Counted from the first letter of the stretch, positions 39,594 to 51,242 are shown. The stretch is DNA of 64,000 nucleotides from Jejubacter calystegiae (GCF_005671395.1 NZ_CP040428.1:4784185-4848184), one strand, 5' to 3'. Notes: generated by a model not told the origin, from the letters alone. A program made the numbers and translations.

Positions 39594-41636
39594 GTGAAAC
39601 AATCCTCTATACAACCGGCCAACCTCCACTTTAACGAAGAGGGTACACCTGTATCCCGAGAATTCGATGACGTCTACTTTTCTAATGATAACGGACTAGA
39701 GGAGACGCGCCATGTGTTTCTGGGGGGAAATCAGCTGCCGGAGAACTTTGCGCAGCACCCGCGTGAGCTGTTTATCACCGCCGAAAGCGGCTTCGGCACC
39801 GGGCTCAATTTTCTGACGCTCTGGCAGGCATTTAACACCTTTCGCGCCGCCCATCCCGAGGCAACGCTGAAGCGTCTGCACTTTATCAGCTTTGAAAAGT
39901 ACCCGTTGACCAGGGACTCCCTAACTCGCGCACATAGCCACTGGCCCGAGCTGGCGGAGCTGGCTAACCAGCTTCAGAACAGCTGGCCGCTCCCCTTCTC
40001 CGGCTGCCACCGACTACTGCTGGATAATGGCCAGGTCACGCTCGATCTGTGGTTTGGTGATATTAACCAGACTATGTCACAACTGGATGACAGCTATCGC
40101 AATCAGGTCGATGCCTGGTTCCTTGACGGCTTCGCGCCTTCGAAGAATCCGGATATGTGGGTACCGGAACTATTTCACGGCATGGCGCGACTGGCACGCC
40201 CCGGCGCCACGCTCGCTACCTTTACCGCTGCCGGGTTTGTGCGGCGTGGTTTACAGGAGGCGGGCTTTGCCATGGCGAAACGCAAAGGATTTGGCCGCAA
40301 GCGTGAAATGTTAACCGGTACGCTGGAAACCGCCCCGCCAGGGCATGGGCAAACCCCGTGGTATCACCGCCCCCCAGCCCAGGGCCGGGAAGCGGCGCTA
40401 ATCGGCGGCGGTATCGCCAGCGCGCTACTGGCGCTGGCGCTGCTCAGGCGCGGCTGGCAGATCACGCTCTACTGTGCGGACGATTCCCCGGCGCAGGGCG
40501 CTTCCGGCAACCGCCAGGGGGCACTCTATCCCCTGCTCAACCCCGGAGATTCCGCGCTGGCGGGCTTTTTCCCCGCCGCGTTCACCTTCGCACGCCGACT
40601 CTACGACGCCCTGCCGCTAACCTTCGAGCACGACTGGTGCGGCGTAACCCAACTGGCCTGGAATGAGAAGAGTCGCAACAAGATCGCCAAAATGTTGACC
40701 ACAGGGCTGCCGGACGCCATCGCCCGGGGCCTGAATAGCGGAGAGGCTGAACAACTGACTGGCGTGGCGACCGGCTGCGGCGGTATCAGTTATCCGCTGG
40801 GAGGCTGGCTGAATCCGGCGCAGCTCACCGCCGCCGCCCTCACGCTCGCTGTGGATAGGGGGTTGCAACTGCACTACCGCCGTCAAGTGGCCGATATCCA
40901 GCCTTCCGGTGACGGCTGGATGCTTCACTTCGCCGACGGCAAAACAAGCCGCCATCAGGCGCTGGTACTGGCCTGCGGTCATCAGATCGGCCGTTTTGCC
41001 CAGAGCGAGGCGCTACCGGTTTACCCGGTTGCCGGTCAGGTCAGCCATATCCCCTCAACGCCAGCGCTGGGCGCATTACGCCAGGTGCTGTGCTACGACG
41101 GCTATCTGACCCCACGCAGTCCGGGCTTTGACCAGCACTGCATTGGCGCCAGCTACCACCGGGGCGAAACCAGCACCGACTATCGGCCAGACGACCAGCA
41201 GCAGAATCGCCAGCGTCTGATCGACTGCTTCCCCGAAGCGCAGTGGGCCAGGGAGGTCGATGTCAGCACCGGTGAAGCGCGCAGCGGCGTACGCTGCGCC
41301 ACCCGCGATCACATGCCGATGGTGGGCGCCGTTCCGGATTTTAACAGCACGGTCTCCCGCTATGCGCATCTGGCTGAACAGGCGACAACGCCAGAGCGGG
41401 TGGAAAATGCGCCGGTTTATCCGAATCTGTTTGTTCTGGGGGCCCTGGGATCGCGGGGACTGTGCAGCGCGCCGCTCACGGCCGAAATTCTGGCGGCGCA
41501 GATGAGCGGCGAACCGCTGCCGCTGGAGGCCACAACCCTGGCGGCGCTGAATCCGAATCGGTTATGGATCAGGAAGTTGTTAAAAGGGAAGGCCCTCTCC
41601 CTCTCCCCAACCCTCTCCCAGAGGGAGAGGGAGTAG
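39594..41636 (+). CDS. mnmC: Bifunctional tRNA mnm5s2U methyltransferase/FAD oxidoreductase MnmC
   Basis: A 680-residue fusion enzyme that finishes the 5-methylaminomethyl group on the tRNA wobble uridine. The N-terminal domain holds the SAM-binding region [17 protein letters not shown] (MnmC2 methyltransferase), and the C-terminal domain starts at the FAD motif [18 protein letters not shown] (about residue 265; MnmC1 oxidoreductase). I start at GTG 39594 ([13 protein letters not shown]), as in E. coli. The last dozen residues ([14 protein letters not shown]) are encoded by an intergenic-type palindromic repeat, an unusual extension. Confidence 0.96.
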   Translation: MKQSSIQPANLHFNEEGTPVSREFDDVYFSNDNGLEETRHVFLGGNQLPENFAQHPRELFITAESGFGTGLNFLTLWQAFNTFRAAHPEATLKRLHFISFEKYPLTRDSLTRAHSHWPELAELANQLQNSWPLPFSGCHRLLLDNGQVTLDLWFGDINQTMSQLDDSYRNQVDAWFLDGFAPSKNPDMWVPELFHGMARLARPGATLATFTAAGFVRRGLQEAGFAMAKRKGFGRKREMLTGTLETAPPGHGQTPWYHRPPAQGREAALIGGGIASALLALALLRRGWQITLYCADDSPAQGASGNRQGALYPLLNPGDSALAGFFPAAFTFARRLYDALPLTFEHDWCGVTQLAWNEKSRNKIAKMLTTGLPDAIARGLNSGEAEQLTGVATGCGGISYPLGGWLNPAQLTAAALTLAVDRGLQLHYRRQVADIQPSGDGWMLHFADGKTSRHQALVLACGHQIGRFAQSEALPVYPVAGQVSHIPSTPALGALRQVLCYDGYLTPRSPGFDQHCIGASYHRGETSTDYRPDDQQQNRQRLIDCFPEAQWAREVDVSTGEARSGVRCATRDHMPMVGAVPDFNSTVSRYAHLAEQATTPERVENAPVYPNLFVLGALGSRGLCSAPLTAEILAAQMSGEPLPLEATTLAALNPNRLWIRKLLKGKALSLSPTLSQRERE

Positions 41637-41690
41637 GTTGATACCGTCTTTGGGTTCCCTCTCCCCTTGGGAGAGGGTCAGGGTGAGGGG
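41593..41690. repeat. Pair of CCCTCTCCC/GGGAGAGGG palindromic repeats, one inside the end of mnmC
   Basis: Two copies of a short palindromic element: stem CCCTCTCCC/GGGAGAGGG at 41611-41619 with 41623-41631, and again at 41657-41665 with 41669-41677. The second is followed by TCAGGGTGAGGGG. This is the widespread gammaproteobacterial short palindrome seen in many intergenic spaces. The first copy supplies the last codons and stop of mnmC. Confidence 0.85.
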
Positions 41691-41692
41691 AA

Positions 41693-41971
41693 TTACTGTG
41701 CCTTCGCCTTCTGGAACAGACGGTCCCACATATCCAGTACCAGCGCCTGATCCGGGGGCGACAGCTCGCCCGCACCGATCGCCTTTTCCAGGCTTCCAGC
41801 CACGGTGGCATAGACCGCGTCCGGCGAGTGATCCTCGCCGTGTTCCAGTTCGGCTACCGCCAGCGTCAGATGGCCGCGCAGATAACCGCTGGCGAACAGT
41901 TCATCATCACTGGCGTGCTCCACCATATCGTCAATTAACGCCAGAATGCTTGCTTCAAAATCCGCGATCAT
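41693..41971 (-). CDS. yfcL: YfcL family protein
   Basis: A 92-residue acidic cytosolic protein identical in length to E. coli YfcL, for which no function is established. It begins [26 protein letters not shown] and looks entirely helical. It is the last gene of the leftward series prmB-aroC-mepA-yfcA-epmC-yfcL and starts 27 bases after epmC; the palindromic repeat pair follows it. Confidence 0.94.
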   Translation of the reverse strand: MIADFEASILALIDDMVEHASDDELFASGYLRGHLTLAVAELEHGEDHSPDAVYATVAGSLEKAIGAGELSPPDQALVLDMWDRLFQKAKAQ

Positions 41972-41998
41972 CGCTTTTCCTCATCATAAAACTGTCGC

Positions 41999-42541
41999 TT
42001 ACCGGAAATCTTCCGGCCACGGGAACTGCTCAGCCGCCAGAGGCGGCGTATGGTAATAGTGACGCAGGGCGTCGATAAAGCGCGCCGGTCGCGCCGGGAT
42101 CCCCTGCTCAAGATACGCCATCACCTGGCCATGCACCCGACGCTGGAAGGCAATGCGATCCGGCTCGACATCCCCTTCCAGGTTGTCACAACTGACGTTA
42201 AAGGGATAACCCGCCGCCACGCAGAACAGCCAGTCCAGCGCCTGCGGTTTCACTTCGACATCCTCAAAGCGGCCCTGGGTCTGCGCATCGCGACCGTCCG
42301 GGCAGTACCAGTAGCCAAAATCCACCTGCTCACGACGTTTGGCGCCCGCAATACACCAGTGAGAGATCTCATGCAGGGCGCTGGCGTAAAAGCCGTGTGC
42401 GAAGATAATACGGTGATAACCGATCTCTTCATCTGCCGGAAGATAGATCGGTTCATCATCGCCTTTAATCAGACGGGTATTAAATTCATCGAAAAAACAG
42501 CTATCGAACACGTCGATAAGCTGCTCATAGTGGTGTTTCAT
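41999..42541 (-). CDS. epmC: Elongation factor P hydroxylase EpmC (YfcM)
   Basis: A 180-residue metal-dependent enzyme that hydroxylates the beta-lysyl-modified lysine of elongation factor P. The metal-binding motif ALHEISHWCIAGAKRR (about residues 52-67) carries the two histidines and glutamate of the YfcM family. The start at 42541 (MKHHYEQLIDVF) fits E. coli; the frame is open 17 codons upstream inside yfcA. It begins four bases beyond the yfcA stop, so the two are tightly linked. Confidence 0.95.
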   Translation of the reverse strand: MKHHYEQLIDVFDSCFFDEFNTRLIKGDDEPIYLPADEEIGYHRIIFAHGFYASALHEISHWCIAGAKRREQVDFGYWYCPDGRDAQTQGRFEDVEVKPQALDWLFCVAAGYPFNVSCDNLEGDVEPDRIAFQRRVHGQVMAYLEQGIPARPARFIDALRHYYHTPPLAAEQFPWPEDFR

Positions 42542-42545
42542 CGTG

Positions 42546-43343
42546 TTATGCCATCCCCAGCCAGTGGAGGAATTCCTGTCCATGACTGTCATACAACAGT
42601 TTAGCGCTCATCACCGCGGAGACGACCACGATCATCGGGCGAATCAGCTGCTGTCCTTTGCTTAATACCAGGCGCGAGCCAAGGCGGGCGCCGCAAAACT
42701 GCCCGGCCATCATCACGAAGCCGGTCCCCCAGACCACCTTGCCGCCGATAATAAACAGCAGCAGGCCGCCCAGATTCGAAGTGGCGTTCAACACCTTGGC
42801 GTGGGCCGTGGATTTCGCCAGGTTAAAACCGCACAGGGTAACGAACGCCAGCGCGTAGAAAGAGCCCGCGCCGGGGCCGAAAAAACCGTCGTAAAAACCG
42901 ACCATACCCCCCGCCACCAGGGCGAATGGCAGACCGTACAGCCTGCGCTTACGATCCTCTGCGCCGATTTTCGGCATCAGCAGAAAGTAGAGGCCGATAC
43001 CAATCACCAGCAGCGGCAAAATCTGACGCAGGATATCCGACTGAACGTGCTGCACCAGCAACGCGCCGCTGGTAGAGCCAATAAAGGTCATCAGAATATT
43101 CAGCTTCTGATCGGCCAGGTTCACCACCCGACGCCGGATAAAGTAGAGGCTGGCAGAGAGCGATCCCCCGCAGGCCTGCAACTTATTGGTAGCCAGCGCC
43201 TGAGCAGGCGACATACCCGCCGCCATCAGGGCAGGAACCGTTAACAGTCCACCGCCCCCGGCCAGGGCATCGATAAAACCGGCCAGAACAGCCACGAAAA
43301 ACAGCACCACCAGAAGCAGTGGTGACACCATAAACCATTCCAT
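42546..43343 (-). CDS. yfcA: TSUP (TauE/SafE) family membrane transporter YfcA
   Basis: A 265-residue inner-membrane protein of the TauE/SafE family, slightly shorter than the 269-residue E. coli YfcA because of a shorter N terminus. The family motif GFIDALAGGGGLLTVPALM is near residue 22 and is mirrored in the second half (GFYDGFFGPGAGSFYALAF), reflecting the internal duplication of this family. The transported anion is unknown. It follows mepA after 12 bases. Confidence 0.95.
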   Translation of the reverse strand: MEWFMVSPLLLVVLFFVAVLAGFIDALAGGGGLLTVPALMAAGMSPAQALATNKLQACGGSLSASLYFIRRRVVNLADQKLNILMTFIGSTSGALLVQHVQSDILRQILPLLVIGIGLYFLLMPKIGAEDRKRRLYGLPFALVAGGMVGFYDGFFGPGAGSFYALAFVTLCGFNLAKSTAHAKVLNATSNLGGLLLFIIGGKVVWGTGFVMMAGQFCGARLGSRLVLSKGQQLIRPMIVVVSAVMSAKLLYDSHGQEFLHWLGMA

Positions 43344-43355
43344 TTTGCTCTCCTG

Positions 43356-44180
43356 TTATAGCAGGTGTCTATCCAGCAGGGCCTGACAGGAAGGCGGCGG
43401 CGGTGGCGGCGTCTTCTTCTTGTGGGGCTGACTACCAGGCTTCGGTGGCTCGAACCAGCTCTGCAGTTCGTAGCCGCAACCGTCACCCGGCGGTGGCGGA
43501 GCCTGCTCTTCACACTCCAGGCTATCTGCCGGGCAGCGCAAACGGACGTGCATATGGGCGCGATGACCAAACCAGGGGCGAACCTTGCGCAGCCAGTCGC
43601 GATCGGCTCCGGCATCTTCGCATAACCGCTGCTTGATGGCCGGGCTCACGAAGATACGCGTGACTTCGTCGTCCTGAGCGGCGAGCCGCACCATGGTGCC
43701 AAGCTGTGGCTGCCAGCGGGAGGAAACCACCCGCTTACCGTCAGCGGAGACCAGATCGAGCGCCTGGGGTCGCAGCAGCTGCGCGCTGGTCCAGCGATAG
43801 TGCGGCAACTGCAGGAAGATATCGACGTCCAGACCGGTCTGGTGGCTGGCGTGGCCGCTGCTAAAACGGCCACCGGCCGCCATTCCCATATCCCCCACCA
43901 GCATGGTGCCCAGATTGTCCTGATGCAGTTGACTGCTCAGGCGCTGAATAAACGCCACCAGATGCGGATGACCGAAGTAGCGACGCTGGTCGGTACGCAT
44001 CACCTGATAGTTATCTGATTCCAGCGGCAGCGGATGAGCGCCGATAATACAGCCGTTAGAAAAGGTGCCCACTGACTGCGGGCTTCCGGCGATAGGATGG
44101 GTGATTTTCTGCCACGGCGTAGCGGCCGTGGCGCCCGCGCACATTAGCGCGCAGGCCAAAGCGATAAGCGGTTTTTTCAT
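43356..44180 (-). CDS. mepA: Penicillin-insensitive murein endopeptidase MepA
   Basis: A 274-residue periplasmic LAS-type metallopeptidase that cuts D-alanyl-meso-diaminopimelate cross-links in peptidoglycan. Signal peptide [19 protein letters not shown] precedes ATPWQKI. Zinc ligands are in [14 protein letters not shown] (His and Asp) and [11 protein letters not shown]. Near the C terminus are PPPP and PPPPPP tracts ([18 protein letters not shown]), as in E. coli, before the final [10 protein letters not shown]. It starts four bases after the aroC stop. Confidence 0.97.
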   Translation of the reverse strand: MKKPLIALACALMCAGATAATPWQKITHPIAGSPQSVGTFSNGCIIGAHPLPLESDNYQVMRTDQRRYFGHPHLVAFIQRLSSQLHQDNLGTMLVGDMGMAAGGRFSSGHASHQTGLDVDIFLQLPHYRWTSAQLLRPQALDLVSADGKRVVSSRWQPQLGTMVRLAAQDDEVTRIFVSPAIKQRLCEDAGADRDWLRKVRPWFGHRAHMHVRLRCPADSLECEEQAPPPPGDGCGYELQSWFEPPKPGSQPHKKKTPPPPPPSCQALLDRHLL

Positions 44181-44184
44181 GGCT

Positions 44185-45270
44185 TCACCAACGCGGCAAT
44201 GGGCTGACAACATCGCCGTTCTGGCCGCGCTGACGCAGCAGATGATCCATCAGGACGATGGCCATCATCGCCTCTGCGATAGGCACAGCGCGGATCCCGA
44301 CGCAGGGGTCGTGACGCCCACGGGTTACCATTTCCACCTCTTCACCAGCGCGATTCAGGGTACGGCCTGGCACCATAATGCTGGAGGTTGGCTTCAGAGC
44401 CAGACTGGCCAGGATCTGCTGACCGCTGCTGATACCGCCCAGCACGCCACCGGCGTGGTTGCTCTGGAAGCCCTGATGAGTAATCTCATCGCGGTTTTCG
44501 CTGCCGCGTAAGGCGATAACATCGAAACCGTCGCCAATCTCCACCCCTTTCACCGCGTTGATGCTCATCAGCGCGTGAGCGATATCGGCATCCAGCCTGT
44601 CGAAAACCGGTTCGCCCAGCCCGGGCGGAACATTATCCGCAACAACGGTCACCTTCGCGCCAATAGAGTCGCCTTCTTTCTTCAGGCCGCGCATCAGCTC
44701 GTCCAGCGCGTCGATTTTCGCCGGATCCGGGCAAAAGAAGGGGTTCTGTTCAACCTGGGACCAGTCTTTGATCTCCAGCGGAATATCGCCCATCTGGGTC
44801 AGACAGGCTCGAATCTCAATGCCGTGTTTCTGCGCCAGATACTTTTTGGCAATGGCCCCCGCCGCCACGCGCATGGCGGTTTCCCGCGCCGAAGAGCGAC
44901 CGCCGCCGCGATAGTCACGCAGGCCATATTTCTGTTCATAGGTGTAATCAGCGTGGCCGGGACGGAACAGATCCTTAATGGCGCTGTAGTCCTGGGAGCG
45001 TTGGTCGGTGTTTTCAATCAGCAGGCCGATGCTGGTGCCGGTGGTGACCCCTTCGAAGACACCGGACAGAATCTTCACCTGGTCCGGCTCGCGGCGCTGG
45101 GTGGTGTAGCGCGAGGTGCCCGGGCGGCGCCGGTCCAGATCGTGCTGCAGGTCGGCTTCGGTCAGCGCAATGCCCGGCGGTACGCCGTCTACAATACAGC
45201 CCAGCGCCGGACCGTGGGATTCACCGAATGTCGTTACGCGAAAGAGTTGTCCAATACTGTTCCCTGCCAT
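44185..45270 (-). CDS. aroC: Chorismate synthase
   Basis: A 361-residue enzyme making chorismate from EPSP with reduced FMN, the last common step of aromatic amino acid synthesis. The signatures GESHG (residues 16-20), [16 protein letters not shown] and [15 protein letters not shown] are intact. I start at ATG 45270, with AAGGAG five bases upstream; a GTG codon immediately before it is part of the spacer. Upstream is prmB and downstream mepA, the standard cluster. Confidence 0.98.
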   Translation of the reverse strand: MAGNSIGQLFRVTTFGESHGPALGCIVDGVPPGIALTEADLQHDLDRRRPGTSRYTTQRREPDQVKILSGVFEGVTTGTSIGLLIENTDQRSQDYSAIKDLFRPGHADYTYEQKYGLRDYRGGGRSSARETAMRVAAGAIAKKYLAQKHGIEIRACLTQMGDIPLEIKDWSQVEQNPFFCPDPAKIDALDELMRGLKKEGDSIGAKVTVVADNVPPGLGEPVFDRLDADIAHALMSINAVKGVEIGDGFDVIALRGSENRDEITHQGFQSNHAGGVLGGISSGQQILASLALKPTSSIMVPGRTLNRAGEEVEMVTRGRHDPCVGIRAVPIAEAMMAIVLMDHLLRQRGQNGDVVSPLPRW

Positions 45271-45347
45271 CACGGCTCCTTACCGTTGTCGTCGTTGTAT
45301 TTGAAGAGGAGCGGATTCATTGCCCGCTCCCGTCTGTTGTTTTGCGT

Positions 45348-46280
45348 TTAATCTTTATAGATGCCGAAATGTTCACGGGCGGCGATTAGCTGCTCTTTGG
45401 TCAGCATAAAGACCCCATCGCCGCCGTTATCGAACTCAAGCCAGGTAAAGGGCACGTCCGGATACTGCTCCATCATATGCACCATACTGTTGCCCACTTC
45501 GCAAATCAGCACGCCGCCGTCGTTAAGGTAGTCCGGAGCACAGCCAAGGATGCGACGCGCCAGCTTCAGGCCATCACACCCCGCCGCCAGCCCCAGCTCC
45601 GGCTCGAAATGATATTCGCCCGGCAGGTCACCCATATCTTCGGCATCGACGTACGGCGGATTGGTGACGATCAGGTCATACTGCACCTTTGGCAGATCGC
45701 GGAACAGATCGCTGCGGATAGGCGTGACATTATTTTGCATGCCGTGCTCGTCAATGTTGCGCTCGGCAACCGCCAGGGCATCCAGGGAGATATCCACGGC
45801 ATCCACTTCGGCTTCCGGGAAGGCATAAGCACAGGCGATGGCGATGCAGCCGCTGCCGGTGCACATATCCAGTATGTGGCGCGGCTCGTGGCCAATCAGC
45901 CCGGCGAAGCGGCCATTAATCAGCTCGCCAATCGGCGAACGCGGCACCAGCACGCGCTCATCCACATAAAATTCATGCCCGCAGAACCAGGCTTTGTTGG
46001 TCAGGTAGGCCACCGGAATACGCTCATTCACCCGGCGGATCACGCGTTCGACAATGCGGTGGCGTTCGCTGGAGGTCAGGCGCGAAGTGCGCATATCCTC
46101 AGGGATATCCAGCGGCAGGTAGAGGGTAGGCAGAACCAGCTGTACGGCTTCGTCCCAGGGATTATCGGTGCCGTGGCCGTACCAGATATTGGCGGCGCTA
46201 AAGCGACTGACGGCCCAGCGCAGCATATCCTGAATGGTATGCAGCTCGCTGACTGCCTCATCAACAAAAATTTTATCCAC
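45348..46280 (-). CDS. prmB: 50S ribosomal protein L3 glutamine methyltransferase PrmB
   Basis: A 310-residue SAM-dependent enzyme that methylates a glutamine of ribosomal protein L3. The SAM motif [19 protein letters not shown] and the catalytic NPPY ([10 protein letters not shown]) are intact. The start is GTG at 46280 with GGAGG five bases upstream, giving the exact E. coli length. It is divergent from smrB; a 7-bp hairpin (45308-45330) sits between it and aroC. Confidence 0.97.
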   Translation of the reverse strand: MDKIFVDEAVSELHTIQDMLRWAVSRFSAANIWYGHGTDNPWDEAVQLVLPTLYLPLDIPEDMRTSRLTSSERHRIVERVIRRVNERIPVAYLTNKAWFCGHEFYVDERVLVPRSPIGELINGRFAGLIGHEPRHILDMCTGSGCIAIACAYAFPEAEVDAVDISLDALAVAERNIDEHGMQNNVTPIRSDLFRDLPKVQYDLIVTNPPYVDAEDMGDLPGEYHFEPELGLAAGCDGLKLARRILGCAPDYLNDGGVLICEVGNSMVHMMEQYPDVPFTWLEFDNGGDGVFMLTKEQLIAAREHFGIYKD

Positions 46281-46439
46281 ATTGCCCTCCGCAGGCCGAT
46301 AGCGCATTCTTTCCGGCTGCTAGTTTGCCATGAACGCCGCGACAAATCAGCACTCAGACAGATAAAGCGACAACGGCTTTTATTAACAGTCGATGAGAAA
46401 ATGCTAAAATCCACGATCTCCATCGAGTATGAGAACGTT

Positions 46440-46991
46440 ATGAACAAAAAAGATCCACTTAACCCCGAAGATAAGGCGCTGTTCCGGGAGCTGATGCGCG
46501 GTACGCGCAAGCTTTCCCAGGACACGGTCGTGCACCGTCCGCTGCGCAAAAAAAGCAGTGAAGTGCCGACCAAACGTCTGATTCAGGAGCAGGTGGATGC
46601 CAGTCACTACTTTTCAGACGAATTTCAGCCTCTGTTGTCAAACGATGGCCCCATGCGCTACGTGCGCGAAGACGTCAGCCACTTCGAACTGAAAAAACTT
46701 AAGCGGGGCGACTATTCGCCAGAGCTGTTCCTCGACCTGCACGGCCTGACTCAGTTGCAGGCTAAACAGGAACTGGGAGCGCTGATTGCGGCCTGTCGCC
46801 GCGAGCACGTCTGGTGCGCCTGCGTGATGCACGGTCACGGCAAACATATTCTGAAACAGCAGACGCCACTGTGGCTGGCGCAGCACCCTCACGTTATGGC
46901 CTTCCATCAGGCACCGAAGACCTGGGGTGGCGATGCCGCGCTGCTGGTGCTGATCGAAGTGGAGGAGTGGCAGCCGCCGGAGCTACCGTAG
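46440..46991 (+). CDS. smrB: Ribosome rescue endonuclease SmrB
   Basis: A 183-residue protein with a C-terminal Smr domain ([18 protein letters not shown] to the MHGHGKHIL motif) preceded by a charged N-terminal part. SmrB is recruited to collided ribosomes and cuts the mRNA between them. I start at ATG 46440 ([15 protein letters not shown]), which gives the E. coli length; the frame is open for a long way upstream but that part is antisense to prmB. It is convergent with sixA. Confidence 0.97.
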   Translation: MNKKDPLNPEDKALFRELMRGTRKLSQDTVVHRPLRKKSSEVPTKRLIQEQVDASHYFSDEFQPLLSNDGPMRYVREDVSHFELKKLKRGDYSPELFLDLHGLTQLQAKQELGALIAACRREHVWCACVMHGHGKHILKQQTPLWLAQHPHVMAFHQAPKTWGGDAALLVLIEVEEWQPPELP

Positions 46992-47014
46992 CGGCAGACC
47001 GGTGCTATAAATGA

Positions 47015-47040
47015 CCGAAGCCGCACAGAGGCGGCTTCGG
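47015..47040. terminator. Hairpin between convergent smrB and sixA
   Basis: A perfect 10-bp stem CCGAAGCCGC/GCGGCTTCGG (47015-47024 with 47031-47040) lies 24 bases after the smrB stop. No T tract is visible on either side. Confidence 0.6.
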
Positions 47041-47075
47041 GGGCGCAGATCGGAAGATATGCGTCAGGCCAGAGG

Positions 47076-47564
47076 TCAGATAGCCTTCGGCATTTTCAGG
47101 TTGCAGGGACTCATCTGCCAGTCGAATTTCCCCTGTCCGGTTTCGGCATCCAGCGTGACGCTGGCGATCGCCGAAGTACAGAACATTGGCGGAGTTTCCC
47201 CCGGGCAAAGCTCTGATACCAGATACCCCACCAACGGCAGATGTGAAATCACCAGCACCGAGGAGACGCCCTCGTTTGCCAGGATCTGCAACCAGGCGCT
47301 GACCATGGCGGGATCGCCGCAGGGGGTCAGCTCCGGCATGACTTCTACCTGGGACAGGCCGGAGAGCGTCTCACGCACCACATCCAGAGTCTGTTCGGCT
47401 CGCAGATAGGGGCTTACCAGAACACGTTCGATATCCACCTTTTGACCTTTTAACCAGGTCGCCATTTGACGGGATTCATCACAACCACAGTGGGTTAGCG
47501 GACGAACCGAGTCACTGGCAGCATCGAGTGCCGCGTCGCCGTGACGCATGATAAAAACTTGCAT
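47076..47564 (-). CDS. sixA: Phosphohistidine phosphatase SixA
   Basis: A 162-residue phosphoglycerate-mutase-superfamily phosphatase with the N-terminal catalytic motif IMRHGDAALDA (RHG at residues 7-9) and SHLPLVGYLV further on. SixA removes phosphate from histidine in the nitrogen-related phosphotransferase protein NPr and was first described for the ArcB phosphotransfer domain. It is cytosolic, matches the E. coli length, and is monocistronic between smrB and fadJ. The 217-base gap to fadJ contains nothing I can identify. Confidence 0.96.
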   Translation of the reverse strand: MQVFIMRHGDAALDAASDSVRPLTHCGCDESRQMATWLKGQKVDIERVLVSPYLRAEQTLDVVRETLSGLSQVEVMPELTPCGDPAMVSAWLQILANEGVSSVLVISHLPLVGYLVSELCPGETPPMFCTSAIASVTLDAETGQGKFDWQMSPCNLKMPKAI

Positions 47565-47781
47565 ATTGCACCGCTTTTGTTAACCAGAAACGCCGACCTG
47601 CACGGTTAAACAGGATCATCTGTTAACTGCGCGTGGTCGACGGCCGGGCATTGTGCCTGATCCATTTTTCGAATGAAACGCTGTCTTTTACCTTAATGGT
47701 GTAAGTGTAGTCAATGACTGATGACAAAACAGCCAGCGCAACATTCAAGCCTTGCCTGACGCTTCAATCAGTTACCTCTAT

Positions 47782-49932
47782 TCAGACTCCCTCCTGCGGT
47801 TCAGGGTTCCCCTGACCGGTGGCTTTTTCCCGCTGTACCCGAGCGCGCAGCGCCTGACAGGGGCTAAAACGTTCGCCAAAACGTTCCGCCAGTTGTTCCA
47901 GTTCCGCCACAAGCGTGCGGGCCCCCAGCCTGTCTATATAGTGGAAAGGCCCCCCCAGAAACGGCGGGAACCCCAGCCCGAAGACCGCGCCGACATCACC
48001 ATCGCGCGCGCTGCGCACTACCGATTCATCCAGACAGCGCGCAGCTTCGTTCAGCAACATCAGCATACAGCGCCTGGCAATGGCCTGAGCGCTCTGCTGC
48101 GCCGCTGGCGTCACGCCAAGAAGCTGGTAGATAGCCGGATCGGCCCTCTTGTTCCTGCTTTTACCCCCTTTGGCGGGATAAAGATAGAAGCCACGGCCAT
48201 TTTTGCGCCCTTTGCGATCGTCGTTCAAAATTGCTGCAATCGTTTCAGGTGGACTAAAGCGACTGCCGAAAGCCTGTTCCAGTATCGGGATGATCTTAGT
48301 TCCAACATCGATACCCACTTCATCCAACAGCTGTATCGGCCCGACCGGGAACCCGGCGGCGGTCAGAGCTTCGTCGATATGCTCCACCGGCTCTCCTTCG
48401 CTCAGGCAGCGCAGCGCCTCATTAATATAGGGCGCCAGGATGCGGTTTACGTAGAAACCCGGGCGATCGGCCACCACTATCGGGGTTTTCCCCTGACGCT
48501 TCGCCAGCCAGACCGCGGTGGCGAGCGTCGCTTCGTCGGTTTCGGCATGGGGAATCACCTCTACCAACGGCATTTTTTCCACCGGACTGAAATAGTGCAG
48601 CCCGATCACCTGCCCCGGGCGTTGGGCCCCGGCGGCAATCTCGCTAATAGGCAGCGACGAGGTGTTAGAGGCAAAAATCGTCTGCGGCGCCCCGTGAGTT
48701 TCGACCTCCGCCACCATCTGACGCTTCAGGGCCAAATCTTCGAACACCGCTTCAATCACCAGATCCCGTTGGCCAAAGCCGCTGTAATCGGTAGTGCCAG
48801 TGATAGACGCCATCTGCGCATTGCGCTGCGCTACAGTTAACTGACGCCGGGTGACCCGGGTCGAAAGCTGCTGCCACGCGTGCTTCAGCGCGTGATGAAT
48901 CCCCTCTTCCCGGATGTCGCGAATCCTGACCGGCAACCCGACCCGGGTGGCGGTCACATACGCGATACCACCCCCCATCAGGCCGCCGCCCAGTACGCCA
49001 ACCTGCCTGACGGGTAGCGGCATCGCTTTACTGGCAGGATCTTTTTTCATCAGGGTACTAATAAAAAACAGGTGGCGCAGCGCCGCAGATTCAGGCGTCA
49101 TCGCCAGTTCGCCAAAGGCTCTGGCCTCTTCGTCGTAGCCCACGGTGTCGCTCTGAGTCAGCCCCGTATGTACCACTGCCTGAATGCGCTGCGCTGCCGG
49201 GTAGTTATCCCGGGTTTTGCGCCGGGTCTGCTTTTCCACCATGCGAAACAGTAACGCTCGCCCCAGCGGCCCGGTCAGCAGTCGTTCCCGTATCGGTAAG
49301 GTACGACGCGGTGCATTCTCATTCATAATGCGCGCTACTGCGCTGTCGAGAAGAATACTTTGTGACACCACCTCATCCACCAGTCCCATCTTCAACGCCT
49401 GCTTCGCCCGCAACTGGCGGCCGGTCAGCATCAGCTCCAGCGCCCGGCTGGCGCCCACCAGCCGCGGCAAACGCTGGGTTCCTCCGGAGCCCGGCAACAG
49501 CCCAAGTTGAACTTCCGGCAGCCCCAGCCGGGTGATCTCGTCGTCGCTGCATACCCGCTGCTGACAGGCCAGCGCCAGCTCCAGGCCGCCTCCCAGGCAA
49601 GGGCCGTGAATCGCCGCCACCGTGGTCACCGGCAAGGCGGCAATCTCATCCATTAACTGCTGCCCCTGACGTGCCAGCGCTTCGGCCTGTTCGACACTCT
49701 GACAACCGGCAATCATGTTGATATCGGCACCGGCGATAAAGTTATCCGGCTTACCGGAGATAAACACCACGCCAGCCAGATCGGGGTTTTCCCTTAGCTT
49801 GCACAGCATAGCGCGCACCTCATCGGCAAAATCGATCCTGAGGACGTTCATCTGCTCGCCGGGAATATCAATGGTGATGACGGCGACATTATCCGGGCGT
49901 AGCGTCAGGGAAAATGCGGAGCCTGTTTCCAT
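47782..49932 (-). CDS. fadJ: Fatty acid oxidation complex alpha subunit FadJ (anaerobic)
   Basis: A 716-residue multifunctional enzyme of anaerobic beta-oxidation: an N-terminal enoyl-CoA hydratase/isomerase domain ([29 protein letters not shown]) followed by a 3-hydroxyacyl-CoA dehydrogenase domain ([16 protein letters not shown], about residue 310; later [20 protein letters not shown]). It works with FadI, whose stop codon shares one base with its start at 49932, so the two are translated together as the fadIJ operon. Confidence 0.98.
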   Translation of the reverse strand: METGSAFSLTLRPDNVAVITIDIPGEQMNVLRIDFADEVRAMLCKLRENPDLAGVVFISGKPDNFIAGADINMIAGCQSVEQAEALARQGQQLMDEIAALPVTTVAAIHGPCLGGGLELALACQQRVCSDDEITRLGLPEVQLGLLPGSGGTQRLPRLVGASRALELMLTGRQLRAKQALKMGLVDEVVSQSILLDSAVARIMNENAPRRTLPIRERLLTGPLGRALLFRMVEKQTRRKTRDNYPAAQRIQAVVHTGLTQSDTVGYDEEARAFGELAMTPESAALRHLFFISTLMKKDPASKAMPLPVRQVGVLGGGLMGGGIAYVTATRVGLPVRIRDIREEGIHHALKHAWQQLSTRVTRRQLTVAQRNAQMASITGTTDYSGFGQRDLVIEAVFEDLALKRQMVAEVETHGAPQTIFASNTSSLPISEIAAGAQRPGQVIGLHYFSPVEKMPLVEVIPHAETDEATLATAVWLAKRQGKTPIVVADRPGFYVNRILAPYINEALRCLSEGEPVEHIDEALTAAGFPVGPIQLLDEVGIDVGTKIIPILEQAFGSRFSPPETIAAILNDDRKGRKNGRGFYLYPAKGGKSRNKRADPAIYQLLGVTPAAQQSAQAIARRCMLMLLNEAARCLDESVVRSARDGDVGAVFGLGFPPFLGGPFHYIDRLGARTLVAELEQLAERFGERFSPCQALRARVQREKATGQGNPEPQEGV

Positions 49933-51242
49933 TATTCGACCTCCAGAACCATGGCGGTACCCAACCCCCCCGCCGCACAGGCGGTGACCAGCCCCAGGCC
50001 GCCGCCGCGCCGCCGCAGTTCATTCAGAGTTTGGGTTATCATGCGCGCACCGGTGGCGGCAAAGGGGTGCCCGTAAGCCAGCGAGCCCCCCAGCACGTTA
50101 AACTGACTGCCGTCCACCTCGCCGGTGGCCCGGCAGCGCCCCAGAACATCCCGGGCGAAGCGGCTGCTTGCCAGCATCTTCAGGTTACAGAGCGCCTGAG
50201 CGGCAAAGGCTTCATGCATATCGAACAAGGTTAAATCCGCCATAGCGATTCCGGCCCGCTCCAGCGCCAGCGGTGTGGCCCAGGCCGGGCCCAGCAACAT
50301 ATCCTGACGAACATCCAGCGCGCGAAAGGCGTAACTGCGAAGAAAACCCAGCGGGGTAAGCCCCAACTCCCGGACCCGGGATTCGGTCATCATCACCAGC
50401 GCCGCCGCACCGTCGGTCAACGCCGAACTGTTTCCGGCGGTGACCGTACCGTGGTGGCGATCAAAACTCGGGCGCAACCTGGCGTAATCCTCCAGTCGGG
50501 AATCCTGGCGAATGCCATTATCGCCGCTGACCGGCTCCCGCCACGGCGGGACGTACGCGGTCATCACCTCCGGTTTCAGCAGCCCTTCCTGCCAGGCCCT
50601 GGCCGCCAGCTGATGTGAGCGATGCGCAAAGGCATCCTGATCCTCACGGCTGATGCCGTGTTTTTTTGCCATCTGTTCCGCCGAATCCCCCATCCTCAGG
50701 CCGGTGGAATATTCCGCTACCGCCGGTGCCACCGGCAGCAGATCCCGGGGCCGCAGATCCGCCAACAGCTTCATGCGTTGCCCCAGACTGCGCGCGCGGT
50801 TGAGATCCACAAGCGTAGCCGCCAGCCGTTTGCTGACGCCGATGGGCAACACCGAAGCCGAATCGGCACCGCCGGCGATACCGGCACGAATCGTTCCCGC
50901 CATCAAGCTTTCCGCCACATTGGCCACCGCCTGGAAACTGGTGGCACAGGCGCGGCTGACGCTGTAGGCATCGGTCTCTACCCGCATGCCGGTCCCCAGC
51001 ACGATTTCACGGGCGATATTGGGCGCTTCAGGCATCTGAATCACCTGGCCAAAGACCAACTGTTCAATGGATTCGGGGGGAATTTCACTACGCGCCAGCA
51101 ATTCCGCCACCACCATCCTGCCCAGATCGAGCGCCGACAGCGCACGGAGTGTCGTCGCCTGGCGGGCGAATGGGCTACGCAGACCGGCGACAAATGCAAT
51201 ACGCTCCCCCTGGCGGGTGACCAGCGGTCCGGGTTGATTCAT
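49932..51242 (-). CDS. fadI: Acetyl-CoA acyltransferase FadI (anaerobic thiolase)
   Basis: A 436-residue thiolase, the beta subunit of the anaerobic fatty acid oxidation complex. The acyl-accepting cysteine is in [17 protein letters not shown] (about residue 99), with later thiolase signatures ([10 protein letters not shown]-like stretch [45 protein letters not shown]). Length equals E. coli FadI. A FadR-like sequence lies just upstream, fitting repression when fatty acids are absent. Confidence 0.98.
   Translation of the reverse strand: MNQPGPLVTRQGERIAFVAGLRSPFARQATTLRALSALDLGRMVVAELLARSEIPPESIEQLVFGQVIQMPEAPNIAREIVLGTGMRVETDAYSVSRACATSFQAVANVAESLMAGTIRAGIAGGADSASVLPIGVSKRLAATLVDLNRARSLGQRMKLLADLRPRDLLPVAPAVAEYSTGLRMGDSAEQMAKKHGISREDQDAFAHRSHQLAARAWQEGLLKPEVMTAYVPPWREPVSGDNGIRQDSRLEDYARLRPSFDRHHGTVTAGNSSALTDGAAALVMMTESRVRELGLTPLGFLRSYAFRALDVRQDMLLGPAWATPLALERAGIAMADLTLFDMHEAFAAQALCNLKMLASSRFARDVLGRCRATGEVDGSQFNVLGGSLAYGHPFAATGARMITQTLNELRRRGGGLGLVTACAAGGLGTAMVLEVE

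Noticed and set aside
45477-46991. Long 504-codon version of smrB
   Set aside because: The extra 321 codons are antisense to prmB; the conserved SmrB protein starts at 46440.
47752-48840. 362-codon plus-strand frame through fadJ
   Set aside because: Antisense to the dehydrogenase half of fadJ and without any recognisable domain.
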